From an uncultured Prevotella sp. (lineage in GTDB: Bacteria > Bacteroidota > Bacteroidia > Bacteroidales > Bacteroidaceae): DNA of 6,978 nt. The notes beneath the pieces are model-generated. The model did no database searches. It was given only the letters and a program-made list of their open reading frames with translations, and had not been told where the DNA came from. Location: contig CAKPTK010000112.1 of assembly GCA_934190685.1 (NCBI GenBank), positions 1 to 6,978 on the forward strand. The letters are read 5' to 3'. Position numbers and translations under genes: made by a program. Within the stretch, counting starts at the first letter, position 1; each line of letters starts with the position of its first letter. Below, in pieces: positions 1-4,963 of the stretch.

Positions 1-1193
1 TTGCATCGCGTTCTGTGAAGTCCATTGACTATGAAGCTCCGTTCAACTACCGTCCTTTGAAAGAGCGTCAGTATATGTTTGACCATGTGTGGCGGGAGGT
101 GAAAGATAAATTCTATGATCCTCAACTTCACCATGTGGACTGGGCTGGCTACCGCAAGGTGTACGAACGCTATCTTCCTTACATCAACAACAACTATGAC
201 TATGCGGAAATGCTCAGCGAGTTGTTGGGAGAGTTGAACGCTTCTCACACAGGCGGAAGATATTTCGCTCCGGGAGCCTCGATGAGTACAGCCAACTTGG
301 GACTGTTCTTTGACGACACTTGGCGGGGAGACGGCCTCCGTGTGGAGGAAATCATCAAGCGTGGTCCGTTTGCCGTGCGCAACACTGGAGTCACTGCCGG
401 ATGCATCATCGAGAAAATAGAGGGAGAACCTATAGGGCGCAACACGGACTATTATCCCATGCTCGACGGAAAGGCCGGCAAGACGATTCGGGTGTCTGTT
501 TATAATCCGAAAACCAAGAAACATTTTGATGTGTCTGTCAAAGCCATCAGCACAGAGGCGCTCAACGAGTTGCTCTACAGACGCTGGGTGGACCGCAATC
601 GCGCTTTGGTGGACAGCCTTTCACACGGCAGATTGGCTTATGTACATGTGAAGGCCATGAACAGTGACAGTTATCGCACTGTCTACAACGACTTGCTCAA
701 CGACACCAACCGCAATCGTGAGGCAGCTATCGTGGACGAACGCCATAACGGTGGCGGTTGGTTGCACGATGATTTGTGTACCCTTCTCAGCGGTAAACAA
801 TATCAGACGTTTGTACCTCATGGTAAGAAGATTGGCATTGATCCGTTTAACAAGTGGACAAAGCCTTCTTGTGTGATGATTTGTGAGGACGACTATAGCA
901 ACGGCCATGGTTTCCCTTGGGTGTACAAGACACTGGGCATCGGCAAACTCATCGGTACACCTGTTGCAGGTACGATGACGGCTGTGTGGTGGGAACGGCT
1001 CATCGACAGCAGTTTGGTGTTTGGTATTCCACAGGTAGGATGTCAGGGAATGGATGGCAAGTTTGGCGAGAACAACACCTTACATCCTGATGTGGAGGTG
1101 TACAACACGCCTGAAGATTGTCTCAAGGGCAATGACGAGCAGTTGAAGGCGGCCGTCAAGGAAATGCTCCGTCAACTCGACAGCAAGAAATAG
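1..1193 (+). CDS. Tricorn-like S41 peptidase, C-terminal part (5' end outside window)
   Basis: The reading frame is open from the left edge (first full codon at 3), so the GTG at 15 is not the start. What is seen is about 396 residues; full tricorn-like proteins of this family are around 1,000 residues with N-terminal beta-propellers, which would lie upstream. Numbering from the codon at 15, residues 10-80 match the tricorn C1 core segment, 88-175 look like a PDZ domain, and 200-385 form the S41 catalytic fold. The expected catalytic residues are visible: His78 in NASHTGG, Ser295 in DDYSNGHGF, and Glu352 in FGENNTLHPDVEV. The glycine-rich RHNGGG near 244-249 fits the oxyanion region. The residue after the nucleophile is Asn, where archaeal tricorn has Asp. 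The likely role is peptide degradation outside the cytoplasm, as is usual for Bacteroidota homologues with signal peptides; the signal peptide is not visible here. A terminator follows 23 bases after the stop, so this is the last gene of its transcript. Confidence 0.9.
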   Translation, partial: ASRSVKSIDYEAPFNYRPLKERQYMFDHVWREVKDKFYDPQLHHVDWAGYRKVYERYLPYINNNYDYAEMLSELLGELNASHTGGRYFAPGASMSTANLGLFFDDTWRGDGLRVEEIIKRGPFAVRNTGVTAGCIIEKIEGEPIGRNTDYYPMLDGKAGKTIRVSVYNPKTKKHFDVSVKAISTEALNELLYRRWVDRNRALVDSLSHGRLAYVHVKAMNSDSYRTVYNDLLNDTNRNREAAIVDERHNGGGWLHDDLCTLLSGKQYQTFVPHGKKIGIDPFNKWTKPSCVMICEDDYSNGHGFPWVYKTLGIGKLIGTPVAGTMTAVWWERLIDSSLVFGIPQVGCQGMDGKFGENNTLHPDVEVYNTPEDCLKGNDEQLKAAVKEMLRQLDSKK

Positions 1194-1216
1194 GTTTCCT
1201 GTCAGCACAATACAAT

Positions 1217-1270
1217 CGGGCAAGGTTTCTGCTTTTAGCGATGGAAGCCTTGCCCGGTTTTCTTTTTCTT
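1217..1270 (+). terminator. Intrinsic terminator of the tricorn-like gene
   Basis: A 13-bp stem (1217-1229 with 1244-1256, one G-U wobble, otherwise perfect, core CGGGCAAGG/CCTTGCCCG) with a 14-nt loop is followed by a T-rich run with few interruptions at 1258-1270. The T-run lies only on the plus-strand side, so it terminates rightward transcription. Confidence 0.9.
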
Positions 1271-1357
1271 CATGTCCTTGTGGTTTTCTTGTTTGTCACT
1301 TCTTTTGTCTGCCACAGTATTCATTTGTAAAGATATTTATAAGTGGAATTATGCTAC

Positions 1358-1434
1358 TGGCCGACTAAAGGTTGCTTAGTATGCCATTAGCGACCCGTTA
1401 ATGGCATACTAACGAGGCGTTAATGGCGGACTAA
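1358..1434. repeat. 22-nt-period repeat, four units, one inverted
   Basis: Units based on TTAATGGCnnACTAA recur at a 22-base pitch. TGGCCGACTAA starts at 1358, an inverted copy occupies 1376-1389, TGGCATACTAA starts at 1402 and TGGCGGACTAA at 1424. The inverted copy (TTAGTATGCCATTA) and the third copy (1399-1412) form a perfect 14-bp dyad around a 9-nt loop. The stretches 1396-1412 and 1418-1434 are direct repeats matching at 15 of 17 positions. No T-run follows, so it does not look like a terminator. It could be a multi-site protein-binding array, a structured RNA, or a dispersed genomic repeat. Confidence 0.75.
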
Positions 1435-1440
1435 TCCATT

Positions 1441-1456
1441 TTTCACCATGGTGAAA
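1441..1456. repeat. Perfect 16-bp palindrome
   Basis: TTTCACCATGGTGAAA is identical to its own reverse complement and has no loop. It starts 6 bases after the last 22-nt repeat unit. A symmetric site with no spacer suggests binding by a dimeric protein or a dispersed palindromic repeat rather than an RNA hairpin. A related half-site (GTGAAAT) recurs at 1487. Confidence 0.75.
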
Positions 1457-1486
1457 TTTCTCAGAAACGAAAAGTCTTCATTGACA

Positions 1487-1505
1487 GTGAAATAGCGTAT
1501 TTCGC
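1487..1505. repeat. Short inverted repeat GTGAAATA/TATTTCGC
   Basis: Eight bases at 1487-1494 can pair with 1498-1505 around a 3-nt GCG loop, with one G-U wobble. The half-site resembles the arms of the palindrome 31 bases to the left (GTGAAAT in both), so the two may be degenerate copies of one element. Confidence 0.45.
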
Positions 1506-1676
1506 CATCATAGAGCGTTATGCTTATGCTTGTCAATAATTTTCAAATAAAGATAAGCAAGAGAGGCTATTGTGCATCCTTGCTTTCACCTTAATTCTAT
1601 GGATCGAAGGTTCTTTGAAAATGGACAAGCAGGATAATTTATAGACACAAAATTTTTCAATCTCGCTTGCTTGCAC

Positions 1677-1684
1677 TACCTTTG
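1677..1684 (+). promoter_or_regulatory. Upstream -7 box (TACCTTTG)
   Basis: This is an exact match to the Bacteroidota primary-sigma -7 consensus TAnnTTTG. TTTT at 1654-1657, with 19 bases between, is a three-of-four match to the TTTG of the -33 box. It lies 89 bases before the ygbA-like start and is partly buried in an inverted repeat, so it may be weaker than the second copy. Confidence 0.5.
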
Positions 1685-1742
1685 CATAAGGTAGGCTACG
1701 CTCGGCAAATTGAAAGTAAACTTTCTTTGCGCTCGCTTGCAC

Positions 1743-1750
1743 TACCTTTG
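1743..1750 (+). promoter_or_regulatory. Proximal -7 box of the ygbA-vsr unit (TACCTTTG)
   Basis: This is an exact TAnnTTTG match. Transcription would begin near 1757, leaving an AT-rich leader of about 16 bases without a Shine-Dalgarno sequence before the ATG at 1773, as is usual in this phylum. No good -33 box is seen; TTTC at 1722-1725 is the nearest candidate. Confidence 0.65.
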
Positions 1751-1772
1751 CAAAGAAACATAAAATCAATTG

Positions 1773-2081
1773 ATGACACGAATAGAGGAAGAAAAACGAA
1801 CGGTGGAACTGATGATACGGCTTTATTGCCGCCATCATGTGGGGAAAGATGGTCTTTGCCGGGACTGTCAAGAGATGCTTGACTATGCTTGGCAACGATT
1901 GGACAGATGCAAGTTTGGTGAACAGAAAGGAACTTGCAAGCGATGTCCTGTTCATTGTTATCGTCCGGACATGAGACAATGCATTGCCAAGGTAATGCGA
2001 TGGGCAGGCCCTCGCATGCTGATTTATCATCCCATGATAGCCTTCAGACATTTATGGAGAGAGCATGGACAGTATGACTAA
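1773..2081 (+). CDS. YgbA-type (nitrous oxide-stimulated promoter family) cysteine-rich protein
   Basis: This is a 102-residue soluble protein with no signal peptide. It resembles PF11756, the family of enterobacterial YgbA, named from a nitrous-oxide-responsive promoter; ygbA in enterobacteria belongs to the NO-responsive NsrR regulon. Eight cysteines are visible (19, 29, 32, 46, 55, 58, 62, 70), grouped as CRDC and CKRCPVHC, which suggests a metal or iron-sulfur site (inference). The N-terminal MTRIEEEKRTVE and the segments CPVHCY and MRWAGPRML are the recognisable family blocks. The ATG at 1773 is preferred over an in-frame TTG one codon earlier. Its promoter is the TACCTTTG box at 1743. 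The 3' end overlaps the vsr start, so translation is probably coupled. Biochemical function is unknown. Confidence 0.8.
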   Translation: MTRIEEEKRTVELMIRLYCRHHVGKDGLCRDCQEMLDYAWQRLDRCKFGEQKGTCKRCPVHCYRPDMRQCIAKVMRWAGPRMLIYHPMIAFRHLWREHGQYD

Positions 2082-2565
2082 AGAGCAACGTCATCGTTGC
2101 ATGGCGGCTATCAAAAGTCGGGATACCAAGCCCGAAATATTGGTGAGGAAATATCTCTTTGCCAGGGGATTCCGTTATCGGTTGAATCATCCTCGTTTGC
2201 CGGGACATCCAGACTTGGTGCTGCGCAAATATAGAACCGCAATTTTTGTGAACGGATGCTTTTGGCATGGTCATGCCGGATGTCCTTATTACCGATTGCC
2301 CAAGACGCACACGGACTTTTGGAGAGCTAAGATTAATCGGAATTGTGAACGGGACAGGCAGGAACAGCAGTGTTTAGCAGCCATGGGCTGGCATTGTATC
2401 ACCGTTTGGGAATGTCAGTTGAAACCCCATGTACGGGCACAAACGCTGGATTCCTTGGCGTTCACACTCAATGAAATCTATCTGCAAGACCGCCAGATTC
2501 ATCCTTACCGATTGCCTGAAGAGGAAAGGCAATCGGCGGCAGAATCCCATCTTGCCGGTCAGTAA
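2065..2565 (+). CDS. vsr: Very short patch repair (Vsr) DNA mismatch endonuclease
   Basis: This 166-residue protein of the Vsr family nicks 5' of T in T:G mismatches that arise by deamination of 5-methylcytosine. Compared from memory with E. coli Vsr, it has the catalytic Asp50 in PGHPDLV, His68 in GCFWHGH, and zinc ligands Cys65, His70, Cys73 and Cys117 (VWEC). The DTKPE block is at 20-24 and FWRAKI at 85-90. The E. coli His64 position is Asn63 here (FVNGCFW). About 30 residues after VWEC form a variable tail. The start at 2065 overlaps ygbA by 17 bases and has GGAGAGAG directly upstream; the ATG at 2074 (8-base overlap) is the alternative. Vsr genes usually sit beside a Dcm-type cytosine methyltransferase, but none is in this window. 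The gene ends 19 bases before the convergent HAD gene, and no terminator is evident in the gap. Confidence 0.92.
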   Translation: MDSMTKEQRHRCMAAIKSRDTKPEILVRKYLFARGFRYRLNHPRLPGHPDLVLRKYRTAIFVNGCFWHGHAGCPYYRLPKTHTDFWRAKINRNCERDRQEQQCLAAMGWHCITVWECQLKPHVRAQTLDSLAFTLNEIYLQDRQIHPYRLPEEERQSAAESHLAGQ

Positions 2566-2584
2566 GCCTGTGACAAAAGCCAAT

Positions 2585-3184
2585 CTACTGGAGCAAAGGC
2601 TTCAATTCTTCCTCGTATTGTTGGGCATTCTTAAAGAGAATGGCTTTCATGCCGACAGCCCTTGCACCTTCCACGTTGGGCAGTTTGTCGTCGGCAAAGA
2701 CACATTCTTCAGCCTTGAGCGAGAAACGGTTGAGCAGATATCGGTAGATTTCGGGATAGGGCTTGATGAGATGGACATCGGAAGACACCACGTAGCCATC
2801 CAACATTTGCAGAATGTCGAACTTGCGCATCACGTCGTAGACCACGCTACACCAATTGGACAAACCATATAGTTTGTACCCCTTGTTGCGGTAACGTGTG
2901 AGCAAGTCGCGCATGCCGGGCATCTCTCCAATCACGAAATCAAGATAACGGTCGTGGAAAGTTTGGAGTTGTGCAGCCCATTGGGGATATTGCTGTTGTG
3001 CCTCTTTGACAATGTCGGCAAACGGAATGTCCTCCTTGTCACATTTATCGATGAACTCAGGCGACAAGATGACCTTCTTGAACGCCTTCAACTCTTTCTC
3101 GTCATTGAAAAAAGTGTCGACAATTCTGTCGAAACTATAGTCGACAAGCACCTTGCCGAAATCGAATACCAAGTTTTTTATCAT
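2585..3184 (-). CDS. HAD-superfamily hydrolase (YihX-like, subfamily IA)
   Basis: This is a 199-residue cytoplasmic protein with all four HAD motifs. Motif I is FDFGKVLVDY with nucleophile Asp8, motif II LSNW (Ser109), motif III Lys141 in IKPYPEIY, and motif IV VFADDKLPNVEGA (Asp165, Asp166). Residues 16-90 form the helical cap of the C1 type. Motif I is DxG rather than DxD; the same holds for the sugar-phosphatase YihX group and related proteins, so activity is not excluded. The likely role is dephosphorylation of a small phosphorylated metabolite, with the substrate unknown. It is separated by a strong terminator from the operon upstream, so it needs its own promoter; a weak candidate lies at 3238-3245. 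It is convergent with vsr. Confidence 0.88.
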   Translation of the reverse strand: MIKNLVFDFGKVLVDYSFDRIVDTFFNDEKELKAFKKVILSPEFIDKCDKEDIPFADIVKEAQQQYPQWAAQLQTFHDRYLDFVIGEMPGMRDLLTRYRNKGYKLYGLSNWCSVVYDVMRKFDILQMLDGYVVSSDVHLIKPYPEIYRYLLNRFSLKAEECVFADDKLPNVEGARAVGMKAILFKNAQQYEEELKPLLQ

Positions 3185-3214
3185 TTGTTGTTTGCGGTTA
3201 AGTCAGCCTTGGGG

Positions 3215-3227
3215 CATAACTGTTATG
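3215..3227. promoter_or_regulatory. Possible operator: CATAAC-T-GTTATG dyad
   Basis: Two perfect 6-base arms flank one central base, between the predicted HAD transcription start (near 3231) and the HAD start codon. Placement just downstream of a promoter would suit a repressor site. It is short enough to be chance. Confidence 0.25.
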
Positions 3228-3237
3228 GGCAGACGTC

Positions 3238-3245
3238 CGAATATA
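3238..3245 (-). promoter_or_regulatory. Candidate -7 box of the HAD gene (TATATTCG)
   Basis: Read on the minus strand, this matches TAnnTTTG at all but one fixed position. It would start transcription near 3231, leaving about 47 bases of leader. It directly abuts the T-run of the upstream terminator. No -33 box was identified. Confidence 0.3.
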
Positions 3246-3298
3246 AAAAGAGACAAGCGAGCGAGCACCCTCATTCTCGGTGTTCCCGCTCGCTTGTC
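3245..3298 (-). terminator. Intrinsic terminator of the GT5/DUF4270/small-protein operon
   Basis: Read leftward, an 11-bp perfect stem (3252-3262 with 3288-3298, GACAAGCGAGC/GCTCGCTTGTC), a two-base bulge, and seven more pairs (3263-3269 with 3279-3285, one G-U) close a 9-nt loop. A T-run (complement of 3245-3249) follows on the minus strand. It begins 4 bases after the stop of the 43-residue gene. Confidence 0.92.
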
Positions 3299-3302
3299 GG
3301 CT

Positions 3303-3434
3303 TTATAGCGCCTCGTCTTCAGGCTTGTTGATGGAAGGACGTTTGGGGACGATGATGTGCTTTTTCTTCAGCAGCCATGCCGCCTTGCGCTTCTCGTAGT
3401 CTTCGCGATGACGCTCTAAAAAATTGTCTGCCAT
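3303..3434 (-). CDS. Small basic protein of unknown function (43 aa)
   Basis: The frame begins MADNFLERHREDYEKRKAAW and ends PEDEAL. It contains 11 Lys/Arg and 8 Asp/Glu, with a helix-prone charged N-terminal half (7-25, ending LLKKKH), then a proline-containing segment and an acidic tail. No signal peptide or membrane segment is seen. Its ATG follows the DUF4270 stop with no gap (TAAATG), and the operon terminator starts 4 bases after its own stop. This tight packing between a stop codon and a terminator is the main reason to believe it is translated. I cannot assign a named family. Confidence 0.7.
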   Translation of the reverse strand: MADNFLERHREDYEKRKAAWLLKKKHIIVPKRPSINKPEDEAL

Positions 3435-4910
3435 TTATTTGAACTTACTGTAGATGATGGAAATCTGTAGCGGTTTCTCTGTGGCGAATTCATTCTGTGG
3501 TCCTCCCACAAGACGTGTGCTCGTCATGCTCATGTCGTGTACCACCTTGACCAATACGTTCTGGTTATTGACCACTGAATAGGTCGTGGTGACGGGAATC
3601 ACGGCCACTCGGTTCCATTTCTCTGAAGTCTCGCCTTTCTTCTTGGCTTCATACATAGCGGCGATGATGCCGGAAATGTTGTTGAAGGTGTAGCTGTTGA
3701 GCGAACTTGAATAGGAGGCGAGGAACGCTCTCTTGTAGTCGGCGATCTTGTTGTTGGCGAAGAAAGTCTCCACACTGTCGACTGGCAACATGAGCAGAGT
3801 GGTAGGCGTTGAGAGGGCATACTTGCTGGTGGTCGTGTTGTTGATGCGTGAGAGCACAATCTTGGCCGTGTTGAGCGTGTCGTTCTCGTGACCTCTCATG
3901 ATGTCTTCGACGGGCAGCGTCAACTCAGTGTAGATGCCGGCAGGTGTCTTGAGGAAGGTGCAGGTTTGGTCACTCGCGATTTCGGCCAACTTACTGTCGT
4001 TGGTAATGTTCGTGTTCTGCAGCACCTCTTCTGTACCGGAGAAGGTGGTCACACCCGTGCTTTGCTTCCATTTCACTTTATCATTGTCTGTGGTGTCCAC
4101 ATACTGGTATTGATATTTGAAATAGATGTTCAACTGTGGAATGGATACATAGGCCATGGAGCCGACGCCCTGCTTATGTTTGACATAGATTCCGGGACAC
4201 ACATATTTCGAGAAGAGATAAGTGTTTTTGAAATACTCAGGATGCTCATAATATTGCCGCATCACATAGGTTCCGAAATTCTTGTAAGTCTTACCGTCCT
4301 TGGTGTAGGCCTTGTTCATCGGAATGCGGATGTTGTTGGTATAGGATGAGCCAGTGCGGACGGAATCATATTCCGTCATATCGCACAAGGTGTAGACTTT
4401 GTCCTGCGCATTGGCACGGCCTGCTTGGGAAACATAGCCTTCTGCAATCGGGTCGAAGTCGGTCTTGTATCGCTTGCTCGCATCGATTGGCTTTTCAAGC
4501 TCGTAGGTGGTGAGCTTCATTTGTGCGAGAGAGTCTCCATAGAAAGAAGTGTAGAAAAGTCTAATCTCACAAGAATCGGCAGCCAAAAGTCCGTCGCTGG
4601 CCTTGCTGACCACATTGCTTGCCTTAGGGAAAAGGCTGTCGATGGGGAGCGAATAGAATTGGGTGAGGAAATTTCCCGTGATATAGTTGCCCGTCTCGGG
4701 GTCCTTCACCTGTCCGATGTATCCTGTATTGTTGCGTGCAAGCACGGCTCCGGCAAGCACCGACTGTGAGGTTACGTTGAACGTGTCGGTGGTGATGTCA
4801 ATGAGGTCGGCATTGTCCGTCATGGACGAGCCGATGTTCTCCGTGTTGTCGTCGCAGGCTATGAGGCACATCATCGCGCCTAAAACCATAGCCAGAAATC
4901 TTGCTTTCAT
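3435..4910 (-). CDS. DUF4270 family lipoprotein
   Basis: This 491-residue protein begins with a lipoprotein signal: MKAR, then a hydrophobic stretch, then the lipobox LIAC with the lipidated Cys at 19. The residues after the Cys are acidic (DDNTENIG), resembling the acidic surface-export signals described for Bacteroidota lipoproteins, so it may reach the outer face of the outer membrane (inference). The segment YIGQVKDPETGNYITGNFLTQ, near residues 64-84, is the recognisable start of the DUF4270 domain, which fills the rest of the protein. Function is unknown. It lies 53 bases downstream of the GT5-like gene on the same strand with no terminator between, and directly abuts the 43-residue gene. 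In my recollection the GT5-DUF4270 pair beside panCD is common in Bacteroidales. Confidence 0.85.
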   Translation of the reverse strand: MKARFLAMVLGAMMCLIACDDNTENIGSSMTDNADLIDITTDTFNVTSQSVLAGAVLARNNTGYIGQVKDPETGNYITGNFLTQFYSLPIDSLFPKASNVVSKASDGLLAADSCEIRLFYTSFYGDSLAQMKLTTYELEKPIDASKRYKTDFDPIAEGYVSQAGRANAQDKVYTLCDMTEYDSVRTGSSYTNNIRIPMNKAYTKDGKTYKNFGTYVMRQYYEHPEYFKNTYLFSKYVCPGIYVKHKQGVGSMAYVSIPQLNIYFKYQYQYVDTTDNDKVKWKQSTGVTTFSGTEEVLQNTNITNDSKLAEIASDQTCTFLKTPAGIYTELTLPVEDIMRGHENDTLNTAKIVLSRINNTTTSKYALSTPTTLLMLPVDSVETFFANNKIADYKRAFLASYSSSLNSYTFNNISGIIAAMYEAKKKGETSEKWNRVAVIPVTTTYSVVNNQNVLVKVVHDMSMTSTRLVGGPQNEFATEKPLQISIIYSKFK

Positions 4911-4963
4911 GTTCTATTAAAAGTGTGTTTTTGTTGGTCTTGCCTGTGGCTGATGCCGTCACA

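Larger units (their letters stand above)
1661..1757 (+). repeat. Duplicated promoter-bearing intergenic repeat
   Basis: The 18-mer GCTTGCACTACCTTTGCA is present identically at 1669-1686 and 1735-1752, 66 bases apart; each copy contains a Bacteroidota -7 box. Between them lie two inverted repeats: CTACCTT/AAGGTAG (1676-1682 with 1688-1694, overlapping the first -7 box), and a hairpin with outer GCAAA/TTTGC (1705-1709 with 1726-1730), a two-base bulge, and inner GAAAGT/ACTTTC (1712-1717 with 1720-1725). From memory, this TGCACTA(C/T)CTTTGCA plus GGCTACGCTCGGCAAA arrangement recurs upstream of many Prevotella genes; I cannot verify that here. Confidence 0.7.
1271..1772. other. Gene-free structured intergenic region
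   Basis: I find no convincing gene in these 502 bases. The stretch is AT-rich. It contains a 22-nt-period repeat (1358-1434), a perfect 16-bp palindrome (1441-1456), a hairpin (1487-1505) and a promoter-like duplicated repeat (1661-1757), each listed separately. Bases 1271-1357 and 1506-1660 show nothing I can name. A long minus-strand frame crosses the right part, but it is antisense to the ygbA-like gene and runs through the repeat, so I treat it as spurious. Confidence 0.7.

Noticed and set aside
15..17. GTG at 15 as start of the protease
   Set aside because: The frame remains open to the window edge and the protein begins mid-domain compared with tricorn-like family members, so the true start lies upstream.
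1358..1434. The 22-nt repeat as a CRISPR array
   Set aside because: Units are imperfect and one is inverted, intervals of 7-9 bases are far too short for spacers, and no cas genes are nearby.
1358..1456. Ends of an insertion sequence
   Set aside because: There is no transposase, no pair of terminal repeats bracketing a gene and no target-site duplication that I can see.
1533..2051. A 172-residue minus-strand open frame over the ygbA-like gene and upstream repeat
   Set aside because: It is antisense to a recognisable family protein, and its other part comes from the duplicated promoter repeat (AKVVQAS twice). No domain is visible.
2566..2584. A bidirectional terminator between vsr and the HAD gene
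   Set aside because: Only short, imperfect pairings with long loops were found in and around the 19-base gap, and no T-run in either direction.
3888..4349. A 153-residue plus-strand frame within the DUF4270 gene
   Set aside because: It is an antisense shadow of a lipoprotein gene with a clear lipobox and domain start, and it shows no family resemblance.
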